A stretch of DNA of 64,000 nucleotides from Fidelibacterota bacterium. Lineage in GTDB: Bacteria; Pseudomonadota; Alphaproteobacteria; Rhodospirillales; Rhodospirillaceae. The position numbers were made by a program, and so were the translations under genes. The DNA lies in contig CANJPQ010000016.1 of assembly GCA_947476275.1 (NCBI GenBank), forward strand, positions 1 to 64,000. Reading direction: 5' to 3'. Position 1 is the stretch's first letter. Every line of letters starts with the position of its first letter. The notes under the pieces were generated by a model. That model did not search any database. It saw only the letters and a program-made list of their open reading frames with translations, and had not been told where the DNA came from. Of this stretch, positions 51,286 to 60,404 are shown in pieces.

Positions 51286-53079
51286 CTATTCCGCAGCCTG
51301 CGGCGGCGGTGCGGCCACCGCGGGCTTGGGCAGGTAGTTGGAGATATCCACCTTGTCGATCTGATCCGGCCGCAGGAATTGATCGGCGTATTCCTGATAG
51401 GCGCCGGTGGTCAGGAACAGGTCGAACAGTTCCGGATCGACGTGCCCGTCCTTCTTCATGAACCACAGGATCTTGAGGGACTCGGACAGGGTCTTGGCCT
51501 TCTTGTACGGACGGTCGGCGGCGGTGAGCGCCTCGAAGATGTCGGCGATCGCCATCATGCGCGCCGGCCACGACATCTCGTCGCGCTTGAGGCCCTTGGG
51601 ATAGCCCTTGCCGTCCATCTTCTCGTGGTGGCCGCCGGCGTATTCCGGCACGCGGCGCAGATGCTTCGGGAATGGCATCTCGTTCAGCATCTCGATGGTG
51701 AGCACGATGTGATCGTTGATCTTGCGGCGCTCGTCGTCGTTGAGCGTGCCACGCTGGATGCACATGTTGAGGACTTCGCCGAGGTTGTATTCGGCTTCGG
51801 AATGCTCCGGCAGGTCCGCCAGGATCTGTTCCCAACCTTCGTCGGCCGGCGGAGCTTTCTCGAGCAGCTTGGCTTCGGTCCACGACAGGCCGATCTTGCG
51901 GTCGAAGTAGCGGTACCACTTCTGCTTGGCGATCTCTTTGACCTTGTCCTGCTTCTCGTTGGACATGAACTCGCCGCCGATGTTCTGTTCGGCGATGAAC
52001 TTCCATTGTGCGTCCAGCTCGGCGCAGCGCTGCTTGAACTTGTGGCGTTCGACGCGCGCGCTCTTGCCCTTGGCGATCGCTTTGAGCATCGCAATCTCGG
52101 CGTCGCGGCGCAGAACCTCGAAGCGCATACGGACTTCGTGGATGCGATCGTAGATCGTCTGCAGCTTGGTGGCCTTGTCGACCACATACTCCGGCGTCGT
52201 CACCTTGCCGATGTCGTGCAACCACGCCGCCACGTGCAGCTCGTACCATTCCTGTTCATCGAGCTTGAAGTCGGCGAACGTGCCTTCCTTCTGATCCGAG
52301 GCCTTCTGGGCCAGCATCTTGGTCAGTTCAGGCACGCGCTGGCAGTGGCCGCCGGTGTAGGGCGACTTCGCGTCAATCGCGTGCGCCATCACCTTGATCA
52401 TGCTGTCCATCAGCGCTTTTTGCGCGTCGATCAGCTGAGCATTGTCGATGGCGACCGCGGCCTGGGAGGCCAGCGCCTCCACCAAGCGTTGAATGGCGGC
52501 AGAGAAAGGAATGACGTTGCCGAAGTCGTCCTGCGCATTGATCAGCTGCAGCACGCCGGTCACTTCGTCGGAATAATTCTTCAACGGAATGCACAGGAAC
52601 GACTTGGACCGGTAGCCCGTGCCCTGGTCGAACTTCTTGGTGCCGGTGAAGTCGAATCCTTCCGCCGTATAGGCGTCTTCGATGTTGATGGTTTTCTTGC
52701 TGAGAGCCGCGGCTGCCGACACGTTGCTGAAGTTCGGCTGCTTGGTCTCGGCGTTGTACATCCGCACCGGCGGGAACGGGATTTTCACACCGGTGGTGCC
52801 GCCCATCGCAATCTTCAGGGAGCCTGTGCGCACGATCTCGAAGCGCAGGGACTCTTCGTCGGTCCGTAAGTAAAGCGTGCCGCCATCGGCGCGGGTCAGC
52901 GCGATGGCTTCCAACAAGATGCGTTCGGTCAGGCGCGAGCTGTCACGTTCGGCCGACAGGGCCAGACCGATGTCGATCAGCCGTTCCACGTCGCGCGCGG
53001 TGACGCTGACGGCATTATCGGTTGAGGTGGTCTCTAGCGCCCCGTCCATCTCATCTTCCACCGGATCGGCTGGTAACAT
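51286..53079 (-). CDS. GAF / HD-GYP phosphodiesterase with large insertion
   Basis: 597 residues. GAF sensor domain about 45-215 (LCIPLKNYSDEVTGVLQLIN), then HD-GYP: LHDIGK at 287-292 and HHEKMDGKGYPKGL at 484-497. The distance between these motifs is about 190 residues, whereas it is normally about 60, so about 130 residues (roughly 315-450, charged, helical) are inserted. Family knowledge: HD-GYP domains hydrolyse cyclic di-GMP. Probably a cytosolic signalling protein. Convergent with ubiA. Confidence 0.85.
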   Translation of the reverse strand: MLPADPVEDEMDGALETTSTDNAVSVTARDVERLIDIGLALSAERDSSRLTERILLEAIALTRADGGTLYLRTDEESLRFEIVRTGSLKIAMGGTTGVKIPFPPVRMYNAETKQPNFSNVSAAAALSKKTINIEDAYTAEGFDFTGTKKFDQGTGYRSKSFLCIPLKNYSDEVTGVLQLINAQDDFGNVIPFSAAIQRLVEALASQAAVAIDNAQLIDAQKALMDSMIKVMAHAIDAKSPYTGGHCQRVPELTKMLAQKASDQKEGTFADFKLDEQEWYELHVAAWLHDIGKVTTPEYVVDKATKLQTIYDRIHEVRMRFEVLRRDAEIAMLKAIAKGKSARVERHKFKQRCAELDAQWKFIAEQNIGGEFMSNEKQDKVKEIAKQKWYRYFDRKIGLSWTEAKLLEKAPPADEGWEQILADLPEHSEAEYNLGEVLNMCIQRGTLNDDERRKINDHIVLTIEMLNEMPFPKHLRRVPEYAGGHHEKMDGKGYPKGLKRDEMSWPARMMAIADIFEALTAADRPYKKAKTLSESLKILWFMKKDGHVDPELFDLFLTTGAYQEYADQFLRPDQIDKVDISNYLPKPAVAAPPPQAAE

Positions 53080-53454
53080 CGCGCCGTACCGGGCCCCGCG
53101 AACGTCATTTTCTGATGACGTTTATCGCGCTCAGTCAGCTAGTTAGCACAAAATGAGTAAACGCGTCTTCAAGGCTCAGGAATATAGGCCCGCAAACGGT
53201 ACGCGACAAGCGCAGCCAGCCCTTTCCCCTACTACGCGCGGATTACGCTTTGCCAACACTGCGGCGCGGACCTGAATGCTGCTTGTTTCCGACCGACCGA
53301 CAGCGCCCGTGCCGGTCGCTTGACCTTCTTCGCTCCACCCCGCTAAGTGGCGGGAAGACCGATCAAAATAGCCCCCTTACGATTTTGGGGATCCCCCCGG
53401 GACCCGCCCTTTCCTCGCTTCGATTTCCAGCGCGCCGGTTAAGAGAGCCTTCCG
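53080..53454. other. Divergent intergenic region upstream of HD-GYP and ubiD-like genes
   Basis: 375 bases. It contains the inverted repeat AACGTCAT-N6-ATGACGTT (53101-53122), 22 bases before the HD-GYP ATG. A 40-codon frame MSKRVFKAQEYRPANGTRQA... (53153-53275) has no ribosome site and is not called. The remainder shows no gene or RNA I recognise. Confidence 0.5.
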
Positions 53455-54966
53455 ATGCCCTATCAATCCCTGCGCGAGTTCATGACACGGCTGGAGGCCG
53501 CCGGCCGGCTGGTGCGGGTGCGTACGCCGGTCTCGAGTCACTTGGAAATGACCGAAATCCAGACTCGAGTTCTGGCGGCGGGAGGACCCGCGATCCTGTT
53601 CGAGAACGTGATCGGCGCCGACGGCCGGAAAAACGACATACCGGTCCTGGTGAACCTGTTCGGCACGGTCGAGCGCGTTGCCTGGGGCATGGACCGGGAA
53701 CCGCACCAGCTGCGCGAGGTCGGTGAAACGCTGGCGTTCCTGAAACAGCCCGAACCGCCCGGCGGCTGGCGCGAGGCGCTCGAGATGCTGCCGCTCCTCA
53801 AGACCGTCATGGCGATGAAGCCCAAGACCGTCGGCAGCGCACCTTGCCAGGAAGTCGTGCTCACCGGCGCGGATATCGATCTCGCGCGCCTGCCGATCCA
53901 AGGCTGCTGGCCCGGCGAGCCCGCACCGCTGATCACCTGGCCGCTCGTGGTCACACAAGGACCCGGCGACGACAAGCGCGACACCGCCAACCTCGGCATC
54001 TACCGCATGCAGGTGATCGGCCGCGACAAGACGATCATGCGTTGGCTGAAGCATCGCGGCGGCGCGGGCCACTTCGATCGCTGGGCGGAGAAGAAGCGCG
54101 CGCCGCTTCCCGCCGCCGCGGTCATCGGCGCCGATCCCGGCACGATCCTCGCCGCCGTCACGCCGGTGCCGGACACGTTGTCCGAATATCAATTCGCCGG
54201 CTTGCTGCGCGGCCGCAAGGTCGAACTCGTCGACTGCAAGACCATTCCGCTGAAAGTGCCCGCGGAAGCGGAGATCGTGCTGGAAGGCCACGTGCTGCTC
54301 GACGAATACGCCGACGAAGGTCCTTACGGCGATCACACCGGCTTCTACAACTCGGTCGAGCGCTTCCCGGTGTTTCAGATCAGCGCGATCACCATGCGCA
54401 AGCAGCCAATCTATCTCTCGACCTATACCGGCCGGCCGCCCGACGAACCGTCGATCCTCGGCGAGGCGCTCAACGAAGTGTTCATCCCGCTGCTCACCCA
54501 ACAGTTCCCGGAGATCGTGGACTTCTGGCTGCCGCCGGAAGGGTGCAGCTACCGCATCGCCGTCGTCAGCATCAAGAAGGCCTACGCCGGCCACGCCAAG
54601 CGCGTGATGATGGGCGTGTGGTCGTTCCTGCGGCAGTTCGTCTACACCAAGTTCGTGATCGTGGTGGATGCGGACATCAACGCGCGCGATTGGAAAGACG
54701 TGATGTGGGCGGTGTCCACCCGCATGGACCCGGCCCGCGACATCACCGTGATCGAGAACACGCCGATCGACTATCTCGATTTCGCCAGCCCGGAGCCGGG
54801 CCTCGGCGGCAAGATCGGCCTCGACGCCACCACCAAGATTCCGCCAGAGACCCATCGCGAATGGGGACGGCCGATCCGCATGACGGACGACATCATCAAG
54901 CTCGTGAACGAGAAGTGGGCGAGCTACGGCTTGCCCGGCACCGGCACACCGATCTGGAAACCGTGA
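53455..54966 (+). CDS. UbiD-family decarboxylase
   Basis: 503 residues, standard family length. Conserved parts: [38 protein letters not shown], and the active-site region [18 protein letters not shown] with Glu/Asp-Gly-Pro-Tyr-Gly-Asp-His. UbiD enzymes use prenylated FMN; this one could decarboxylate the 3-polyprenyl-4-hydroxybenzoate made by UbiA or another aromatic acid. No ubiX is nearby. Followed by pmbA after 6 bases. Confidence 0.87.
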   Translation: MPYQSLREFMTRLEAAGRLVRVRTPVSSHLEMTEIQTRVLAAGGPAILFENVIGADGRKNDIPVLVNLFGTVERVAWGMDREPHQLREVGETLAFLKQPEPPGGWREALEMLPLLKTVMAMKPKTVGSAPCQEVVLTGADIDLARLPIQGCWPGEPAPLITWPLVVTQGPGDDKRDTANLGIYRMQVIGRDKTIMRWLKHRGGAGHFDRWAEKKRAPLPAAAVIGADPGTILAAVTPVPDTLSEYQFAGLLRGRKVELVDCKTIPLKVPAEAEIVLEGHVLLDEYADEGPYGDHTGFYNSVERFPVFQISAITMRKQPIYLSTYTGRPPDEPSILGEALNEVFIPLLTQQFPEIVDFWLPPEGCSYRIAVVSIKKAYAGHAKRVMMGVWSFLRQFVYTKFVIVVDADINARDWKDVMWAVSTRMDPARDITVIENTPIDYLDFASPEPGLGGKIGLDATTKIPPETHREWGRPIRMTDDIIKLVNEKWASYGLPGTGTPIWKP

Positions 54967-54972
54967 GACCAC

Positions 54973-56322
54973 ATGTCCAAAAAAAATGGCGACCTCCTCA
55001 ACATCCTCACCGACCTGATCAAGCAGGCGCGCGCCGCGGGCGCTGACGCCGCAGATGCCATCGTGGTGAATGGCCGCTCCGTCTCTGTCACGTGGCGCAT
55101 GGGCAAGCTCGAGCATCTCAATGGCTCCGAAGGTGCGGACATCGGCTTGCGCGTGCTGAAGGGCAAGCGCCAGGCGATCGTGTCCTCCGCCGACCGCTCG
55201 CCCACCGCCCTGAAGGAACTGGTCGAGCGCGCCGTCGCCATGGCGCGCACGGTGCCGGAAGATCCTTTCGTCGGCCTCGCCGATCCGGACCAACTCACGA
55301 AATACATGCCGGACCTCGACATCTGCGACAGCACGGAACTCACCGCCGAGGACCTGATCAAGAAGGTGAAGGAAGCCGAAGCGGTCGCGCGCGGGGTGAA
55401 GGGCATCACCAACTCCGAAGGCGCCTCCGCCGGCTGGGGTCTCACCGAAGTCGCCGTTGCCGCATCCAACGGGTTCGCGCGCGCGTATCGGACCTCAGGT
55501 GCGTCGCTGAGCGTGTCGGTGATCGCCGGCACGGCCGCGAAGGGCATGGAGACCGACTACGACTACACCTCCGCGGTCTATGCGGAAGACTTGGCCGACC
55601 CGGCGGACATCGGTCGGGGCGCGGCCACCCGCGCGCTCGCCAAGCTGGGTGCGAAGAAGGTCAAGAGCCAGCGCGTGCCGGTGATCTTCGATCCGCGCGT
55701 CTCGCGCGGCCTTGTCAGCCATCTGCTCGGCGCCATCAACGGCAGCTCGATCGCGCGCAAGACCTCGTTCCTGAAGGACTCGCTCCATCACGAGGTGTTC
55801 GGCCCGCATGTCACCATCATCGAGGACCCGCACCGCGACCGCGGCATGCGCTCCAAGCCCTGCGATGCGGAAGGGCTCGCCAACCGCCGCCGGCAGCTGG
55901 TGGACAACGGCATGCTGACGACCTGGATCATGGACCTGCGCACGTCGCGCCAGCTCGGGCTTGAAAGCACCGGGCATGCGTCGCGCGGCACAGGGTCCGC
56001 CCCGTCGCCGTCGGCCACCAATGTCTTCATGGCCGGCGGACCGTTCACACCCAAGGGCCTCATGTCCGGAATCAAAGACGGCTTCTACGTGACCGATCTT
56101 TTCGGCCAGGGCGTGAACACGGTCACCGGCGACTACAGCCGCGGCGCCGTCGGCTTCTGGATCAAGAACGGCGAGCGCACCTTCCCGGTGAATGAGATCA
56201 CCATCGCCGGCAATCTGAAGGACATGTTCAAGCGCCTGACGCCGGCAAGCGATCTCGAATTCCGCTACGGCATCGACGCCCCGACCGTGCGCATCGACGG
56301 CATGACCATCGCCGGAGCTTGA
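54973..56322 (+). CDS. pmbA: TldD/PmbA-family metalloprotease subunit
   Basis: 449 residues. ADAADAIVVNGRSVSVTWRM, RVPVIFDPRVSRGLVSHLLG and LESTGHASRGTGSAPSPSAT are typical of PmbA/TldE. It lacks the HExxxH metal motif of TldD, as expected for PmbA, which forms a heterodimer with TldD to degrade or mature peptides. TldD is not in the window. Probably cotranscribed with the ubiD-like gene. Confidence 0.9.
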   Translation: MSKKNGDLLNILTDLIKQARAAGADAADAIVVNGRSVSVTWRMGKLEHLNGSEGADIGLRVLKGKRQAIVSSADRSPTALKELVERAVAMARTVPEDPFVGLADPDQLTKYMPDLDICDSTELTAEDLIKKVKEAEAVARGVKGITNSEGASAGWGLTEVAVAASNGFARAYRTSGASLSVSVIAGTAAKGMETDYDYTSAVYAEDLADPADIGRGAATRALAKLGAKKVKSQRVPVIFDPRVSRGLVSHLLGAINGSSIARKTSFLKDSLHHEVFGPHVTIIEDPHRDRGMRSKPCDAEGLANRRRQLVDNGMLTTWIMDLRTSRQLGLESTGHASRGTGSAPSPSATNVFMAGGPFTPKGLMSGIKDGFYVTDLFGQGVNTVTGDYSRGAVGFWIKNGERTFPVNEITIAGNLKDMFKRLTPASDLEFRYGIDAPTVRIDGMTIAGA

Positions 56323-56327
56323 GCGGC

Positions 56328-56822
56328 ATGGGGATCACCCCCTACTACCGCCGTCTGCGGGACAAGATCGGCACTGATCTTCTGCTGATCCAGGGCGTCG
56401 CGGGCGTCATCCACAATGCCGCCGGCGAACTGCTGATCCAGAAACGCGTCGACGGCGCCTTCAGCCTTCCCGGCGGCGCCACCGATCCCGGCGAGGCACC
56501 GGCACACGCGGTGGTGCGCGAGGTCTACGAGGAAACCGGGTTGCAGGTACGCCCCACCCACGTCCTCGGCATCCTTGGCGGCAAAGGCTATCGCTACGCC
56601 TACGCCAACGGCGATGAAGTCGAGGTTATGGTCGCGCTGTTTGCCTGTGAAGTCGTCGGCGGACGATTGGAATGCCGCGACGACGAAAGCGCGGACCTGA
56701 TCTACTTCCCACTGTCCAACGTGCCGCCTCTAGCAACCGAATACCCGCGGCATCTGCTCGTGCCGGGGTGCCGCGACACGCACTTCGACTGGGACGACGC
56801 CTGGCTGGTGAAGGCGCCCTAA
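56328..56822 (+). CDS. NUDIX hydrolase
   Basis: 164 residues. Nudix box spans residues 50-72: GATDPGEAPAHAVVREVYEE followed by TGL, matching G-X5-E-X7-REUXEEXGU. It hydrolyses a nucleoside diphosphate-linked compound. ATG 56328 is chosen; TTG 56319 overlaps the pmbA stop and is an alternative. Its last four bases overlap the end of the convergent lipid-kinase gene. Confidence 0.87.
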   Translation: MGITPYYRRLRDKIGTDLLLIQGVAGVIHNAAGELLIQKRVDGAFSLPGGATDPGEAPAHAVVREVYEETGLQVRPTHVLGILGGKGYRYAYANGDEVEVMVALFACEVVGGRLECRDDESADLIYFPLSNVPPLATEYPRHLLVPGCRDTHFDWDDAWLVKAP

Positions 56823-57742
56823 GCCGGACAGACCATGTTGACGCTCTCCGGCGCGATGACGATACGCACCGGCAGCGTCGTAATGATGTCGCCGTCGGCC
56901 TGCACCGGCGCCCCAGCCTCACCCGCGATCTCGACCGTGCGCGCGGCGATGATCTGGACGTCGCTGAGCTTGCCGAGGCGGCCCGTCATCAGCGCGAGGC
57001 CGTAACGCGCCACGCTGGTCCAGCCGCGGCCATGCATCAGGATGACGTGGAACAGATCGTCATGCACGGTCGCCGCCGGCACCGCGACGAAGGGGCCACC
57101 GTAGTGGCGCCCCTTGCATACCACTGCCGATACCGCCCGATACGGCGTGCCGTCGATCACCAGATCGCAGCCGGCGTATCCGTCCGTGAAAACCAATTGC
57201 GCCGTCTTCACCACATAGGCGAGCGGTCCGATCACCTTCTTGAGCGGCAGCGACACGCCCGCCACCACGCGCGCATCGAAGCCGGTCCCGGCCATCATGC
57301 AAAAGCGCCGACCGTTCGCGAGGCCGGTGCGGATGGTGCGCAGGGGGCCTTCCGCCAGGACGCGCGCCAGGGCTGCGGGCTCGCGCGGAATACCGAGTTC
57401 GTCCGCAAGCACGTTGGCGGTGCCGAGCGGCATCAGCCCGAGGGCGACGGGCTTGCCGGCCAGCCCGTTGACGATCTCGTTCACCGTGCCATCGCCGCCG
57501 CCGGCGACGATCACGTCCACATCATCCGGCGCGAGGTTGCGTGCGATCTCCTCCGCATGGCCCGGCGCCTTGGTTTCGATTGTCGTCACGTTGCAGCCGC
57601 GCGCCTGCAAGGCGGCCAGCATTTGCGCATAACGCGCACGCCGCTCACCGCCAGCAGCCGGATTGAACACCACAAGGAGACGTCGCACGGCTTGCCCTTC
57701 CAACGGGAACGCTTGCGGCGAGGACGCGACGTCGATGGTCAT
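56819..57742 (-). CDS. Diacylglycerol kinase-family lipid kinase
   Basis: 307 residues. RRLLVVFNPAAGGERRARY, then the ATP motif VIVAGGGDGTVNEIVNGLAG and PLGTANVLADELGIP are the DAGK catalytic-domain signatures; MAGTGFDARVV and KGRHYGGPFVAVP follow. It may phosphorylate diacylglycerol or a sphingoid-type lipid. Facing it, on plus, is a PlcP/Agt-like pair that would release diacylglycerol, a possible functional link. The start among in-frame ATGs is uncertain. Confidence 0.82.
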   Translation of the reverse strand: MTIDVASSPQAFPLEGQAVRRLLVVFNPAAGGERRARYAQMLAALQARGCNVTTIETKAPGHAEEIARNLAPDDVDVIVAGGGDGTVNEIVNGLAGKPVALGLMPLGTANVLADELGIPREPAALARVLAEGPLRTIRTGLANGRRFCMMAGTGFDARVVAGVSLPLKKVIGPLAYVVKTAQLVFTDGYAGCDLVIDGTPYRAVSAVVCKGRHYGGPFVAVPAATVHDDLFHVILMHGRGWTSVARYGLALMTGRLGKLSDVQIIAARTVEIAGEAGAPVQADGDIITTLPVRIVIAPESVNMVCPA

Positions 57743-57899
57743 CCAGAGCAGGTCCCATGACAGAGCGGTGAATCGCCGCTGATAGAATAGGACAGCTCCT
57801 GTGCCCAATGACAGTTCTGTTGCACGGCGATGAACACTTCAGGAAATGAGGGGTCCGCCCCCTATACGCGCGACTCGTTGACGCGTATCGCCTTTTTAC

Positions 57900-58853
57900 A
57901 TGAATGCACTGAGCAAACCTGTGCAACGCGGGCCTGAAGAACCGATCTCATACCGGGCCATCTTCATATCCGACCTCCACCTCGGCACCCGCGGCTGCAA
58001 AGCGGAATTCCTGCTCGACTTCCTGAGACACACCGAGTCCGACCAACTCTATCTCGTCGGCGACATCGTCGATGGCTGGCGTCTGCGCAAAAGCTGGTAC
58101 TGGCTGCAGTCGCACAACGACGTCGTGCAAAAAGTCCTGCGCAAGGCGCGCAAAGGCACTGAGGTGATCTACGTGCCGGGCAACCACGACGAGTTCGCCC
58201 GCGATTACTTCGACTTCGCCTTCGGCGAGATCCAGATCCGTCGGCATGCGTTCCACCAGACCGCCGACGGCAAGAGGCTGCTGGTCATCCACGGCGACGA
58301 ATGCGACGGCGTAATGATCTACGCCAAATGGCTCGCGATCCTAGGCGATCACGCCTATAGCGCGGCCTTGATGCTGAACAATTGGTTCAACGCCATCCGC
58401 CGGCGTTTTGGCCTGCCCTACTGGTCCTTGTCGAAGTACCTCAAGCACAAGGTCAAGAATGCAGTTGCGTTCATCGACAATTACGAAGGCGCCATCGCGC
58501 GCCTGGCCCGCGAACACAACGCCGACGGGGTCGTCTGCGGCCACATCCATCATGCCGTGATCAAAGACATCGACGGCATCCTTTACTGCAACGACGGCGA
58601 CTGGGTCGAAAGCTGCACCGCCCTCGTGGAGCACTACGACGGCCGTCTCGAAATCATCCACTGGGCCGACCGGCGCGGCCTGGTTCCCGCGTCCCTCACA
58701 CCGAAGTCCATCACCCCCGCTTCCCTCACCAACGACTCCCTCCCTGATGTGACGTCGCTTCCTGCGCCGTCCCGAGAGAAGGCCGAAGCATGCGCATCAT
58801 TATCGTCACCGACGCTTGGCACCCTCAGATCAACGGTGTCGTCCGCACCCTGA
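57900..58853 (+). CDS. plcP: Calcineurin-type metallophosphatase, PlcP/LpxH-like
   Basis: 317 residues. Metal motifs: ISDLHLG (Asp25, His27), GDIVD (54-58), GNHDE (94-98), HGDECDG and CGHIHH. RGCKAEFLLDFLRHTESDQL and RKARKGTEVIYVPGNHDEFA resemble the PlcP phospholipases of alphaproteobacteria, often annotated as UDP-2,3-diacylglucosamine hydrolases. PlcP removes phosphate headgroups from phospholipids during phosphate starvation. An Agt-like glycosyltransferase follows, as known for plcP-agt. The C-terminal 45 residues are low-complexity (SLTPKSITPASLTNDSLP) and overlap agt by 64 bases; LpxH function is the alternative. Confidence 0.75.
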   Translation: MNALSKPVQRGPEEPISYRAIFISDLHLGTRGCKAEFLLDFLRHTESDQLYLVGDIVDGWRLRKSWYWLQSHNDVVQKVLRKARKGTEVIYVPGNHDEFARDYFDFAFGEIQIRRHAFHQTADGKRLLVIHGDECDGVMIYAKWLAILGDHAYSAALMLNNWFNAIRRRFGLPYWSLSKYLKHKVKNAVAFIDNYEGAIARLAREHNADGVVCGHIHHAVIKDIDGILYCNDGDWVESCTALVEHYDGRLEIIHWADRRGLVPASLTPKSITPASLTNDSLPDVTSLPAPSREKAEACASLSSPTLGTLRSTVSSAP

Positions 58854-59857
58854 CGACCCTCAAGCAGCACCTGGCGGCCGCGGGGCACGAAGCCATTGCC
58901 ATCACGCCGGACCAGTTCCGCACCATTCCCTGCCCGACCTATCCCGAAATCCGCCTCGCCCTGTTCCCGGGCCGGCGCATGGCGCGGATGATCGAGAGCT
59001 TCCGGCCGTGCGTCGTGCATATCGCCACGGAAGGCCCGATCGGGCTCGCGGCGCGGAATTACTGCGTGAAGCGCGACGTGCCCTTCACGACGGCATTCCA
59101 CACCAAATTTCCCGAGTACGTGAACGCGCGGTCCGGATTTCCTGTCTCCTGGCTCTACGCCCTGGTGCGCTGGTTCCACGCACCGTCTCATGGCGTCATG
59201 GTGGCGACGGATACCGTGGAAGCTGAACTCACACGCTGGGGTTTCAAGAACATCCGCCGCTGGAGCCGCGGCGTGGATACGGAGCAGTTTCGCCCGCGCG
59301 ACAAGTCGCTGTTTGCCGACCTCCCCAAACCGGTCTCGCTCTATGTCGGCCGTGTCGCGGTAGAAAAGAACATCGAATCTTTCCTTGCGCTCGACCTCCC
59401 CGGCACCAAGGTCGTGGTCGGCGAAGGTCCGCAGCTCAATACGCTGACGCGCCGCTACCCCGACGTGAAGTTCGTCGGCGTTAAGCAGGGCGAAGACCTC
59501 GCCCGCCACTTCGCCGCCGCAGACGTGTTCGTCTTCCCGAGCCTCACCGACACGTTCGGCCTGGTGCTGCTCGAAGCGCTGGCCTGCGGCGTACCCGTGG
59601 CGGCCTATCCGGTCGCCGGACCGCTCGATGTGATCGGCAGCGCCCCGGTCGGCTGTTTGCACGAAAATCTTGCGACCGCCGTGCACGAGGCGTTGAAGGC
59701 TGATCCGGCCGCTTGCCGCGCCCATGCGCTCAAGTTCTCGTGGGAAGCAAGCGTGCAGCAATTCGTCTCCCACATCCGGCCGTTCCGGACGGAGACCTAC
59801 TTCCCGGAGTCAGACCAGCCGCATGAGCCGGTCGCCGACGCGGCCGCTGCGGGCTAA
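58790..59857 (+). CDS. agt: Family 4 glycosyltransferase, Agt-like
   Basis: 355 residues. N-terminal VTDAWHPQINGVVRTLTTL and C-terminal FVFPSLTDTFGLVLLEALAC (E-x7-E donor site) are those of GT4 enzymes such as the diacylglycerol glycosyltransferase paired with PlcP, and of MgtA-type mannosyltransferases. Likely transfers sugar to diacylglycerol to make glycolipids at the membrane. It overlaps the plcP-like gene by 64 bases in another frame. Confidence 0.78.
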   Translation: MRIIIVTDAWHPQINGVVRTLTTLKQHLAAAGHEAIAITPDQFRTIPCPTYPEIRLALFPGRRMARMIESFRPCVVHIATEGPIGLAARNYCVKRDVPFTTAFHTKFPEYVNARSGFPVSWLYALVRWFHAPSHGVMVATDTVEAELTRWGFKNIRRWSRGVDTEQFRPRDKSLFADLPKPVSLYVGRVAVEKNIESFLALDLPGTKVVVGEGPQLNTLTRRYPDVKFVGVKQGEDLARHFAAADVFVFPSLTDTFGLVLLEALACGVPVAAYPVAGPLDVIGSAPVGCLHENLATAVHEALKADPAACRAHALKFSWEASVQQFVSHIRPFRTETYFPESDQPHEPVADAAAAG

Positions 59858-59862
59858 TCAGT

Positions 59863-60123
59863 TCACTGACGTTCAGGATCGGCCGGCGGGGACGGCTGGG
59901 CGGGAATTTCCGGCGGCGCGGCCGGAGCCGCGCTCTCAGGCGGCAGAACCGGCACGGCCGGCGCCAGGGGCGGCGTGCCTTCCGGGAAGTCGGGTGCGGA
60001 CGTTGGTGCGATCGGGTTGGGTGGCACAGTACCCGCGGGCGGCTTCGACAGCAGATAGGCGACCAAGAGGACCACCGCCACGCCGACCGCGGCGATCCAA
60101 ATTACGTTCTTGTTCTGGTTCAC
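59863..60123 (-). CDS. Small single-pass membrane protein with Pro/Ala-rich tail
   Basis: 86 residues: an N-terminal helix (NVIWIAAVGVAVVLLVAYLL) followed by a proline-rich extramembrane stretch. GTG start at 60123 with AGGAG further upstream. No known family. It starts 6 bases after the agt stop on the opposite strand. Possibly envelope-associated; role unknown. Confidence 0.5.
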   Translation of the reverse strand: MNQNKNVIWIAAVGVAVVLLVAYLLSKPPAGTVPPNPIAPTSAPDFPEGTPPLAPAVPVLPPESAAPAAPPEIPAQPSPPADPERQ

Positions 60124-60199
60124 GGGCTGCTGGCTCCTGGAGACGACCGCGGCTCAGCCGCCATCAACACTTATGCACCGGCGCAGTTCCCACCGGCGC

Positions 60200-60283
60200 T
60201 CAATGGGTGAGGACCACCCAAGAGAGCGCGGCGAAGACACATGCGCCGATCGACGCGATCCACAATAACATGCGGGTGCTCAT
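60200..60283 (-). CDS. Possible 27-residue membrane peptide
   Basis: Reading MSTRMLLWIASIGACVFAAL then SWVVLTH, one transmembrane helix with a basic N-terminal side. ATG 60283 is preceded by GGCAGGT, a weak and close ribosome site. It lies in the 280-base gap before the acyltransferase gene. Composition makes it plausible; no homology known. Confidence 0.35.
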   Translation of the reverse strand: MSTRMLLWIASIGACVFAALSWVVLTH

Positions 60284-60404
60284 ACCTGCCACATGCGCTC
60301 GCAATAGAAAGATTGCAAGCCCCACGCGGGTCCTGTGTCGGCCCCTACGTGCTTGGCGCCTTGTTTTCAGGAGGTCCGTGATCGTTTAGGCTCCCGGCCG
60401 CATC

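Noticed and set aside
51379-52869. 496-residue plus-strand frame opposite the HD-GYP gene
   Set aside because: The minus-strand GAF/HD-GYP protein has all motifs; the plus frame is its mirror with Leu/Arg/Val bias.
53153-53275. 40-codon frame MSKRVFKAQE... upstream of the ubiD-like gene
   Set aside because: No ribosome site, low complexity in its second half and no resemblance to any protein I know.
53377-55293. 638-residue minus-strand frame opposite the UbiD and PmbA genes
   Set aside because: Both plus-strand proteins are clear family members, while this frame shows only biased composition.
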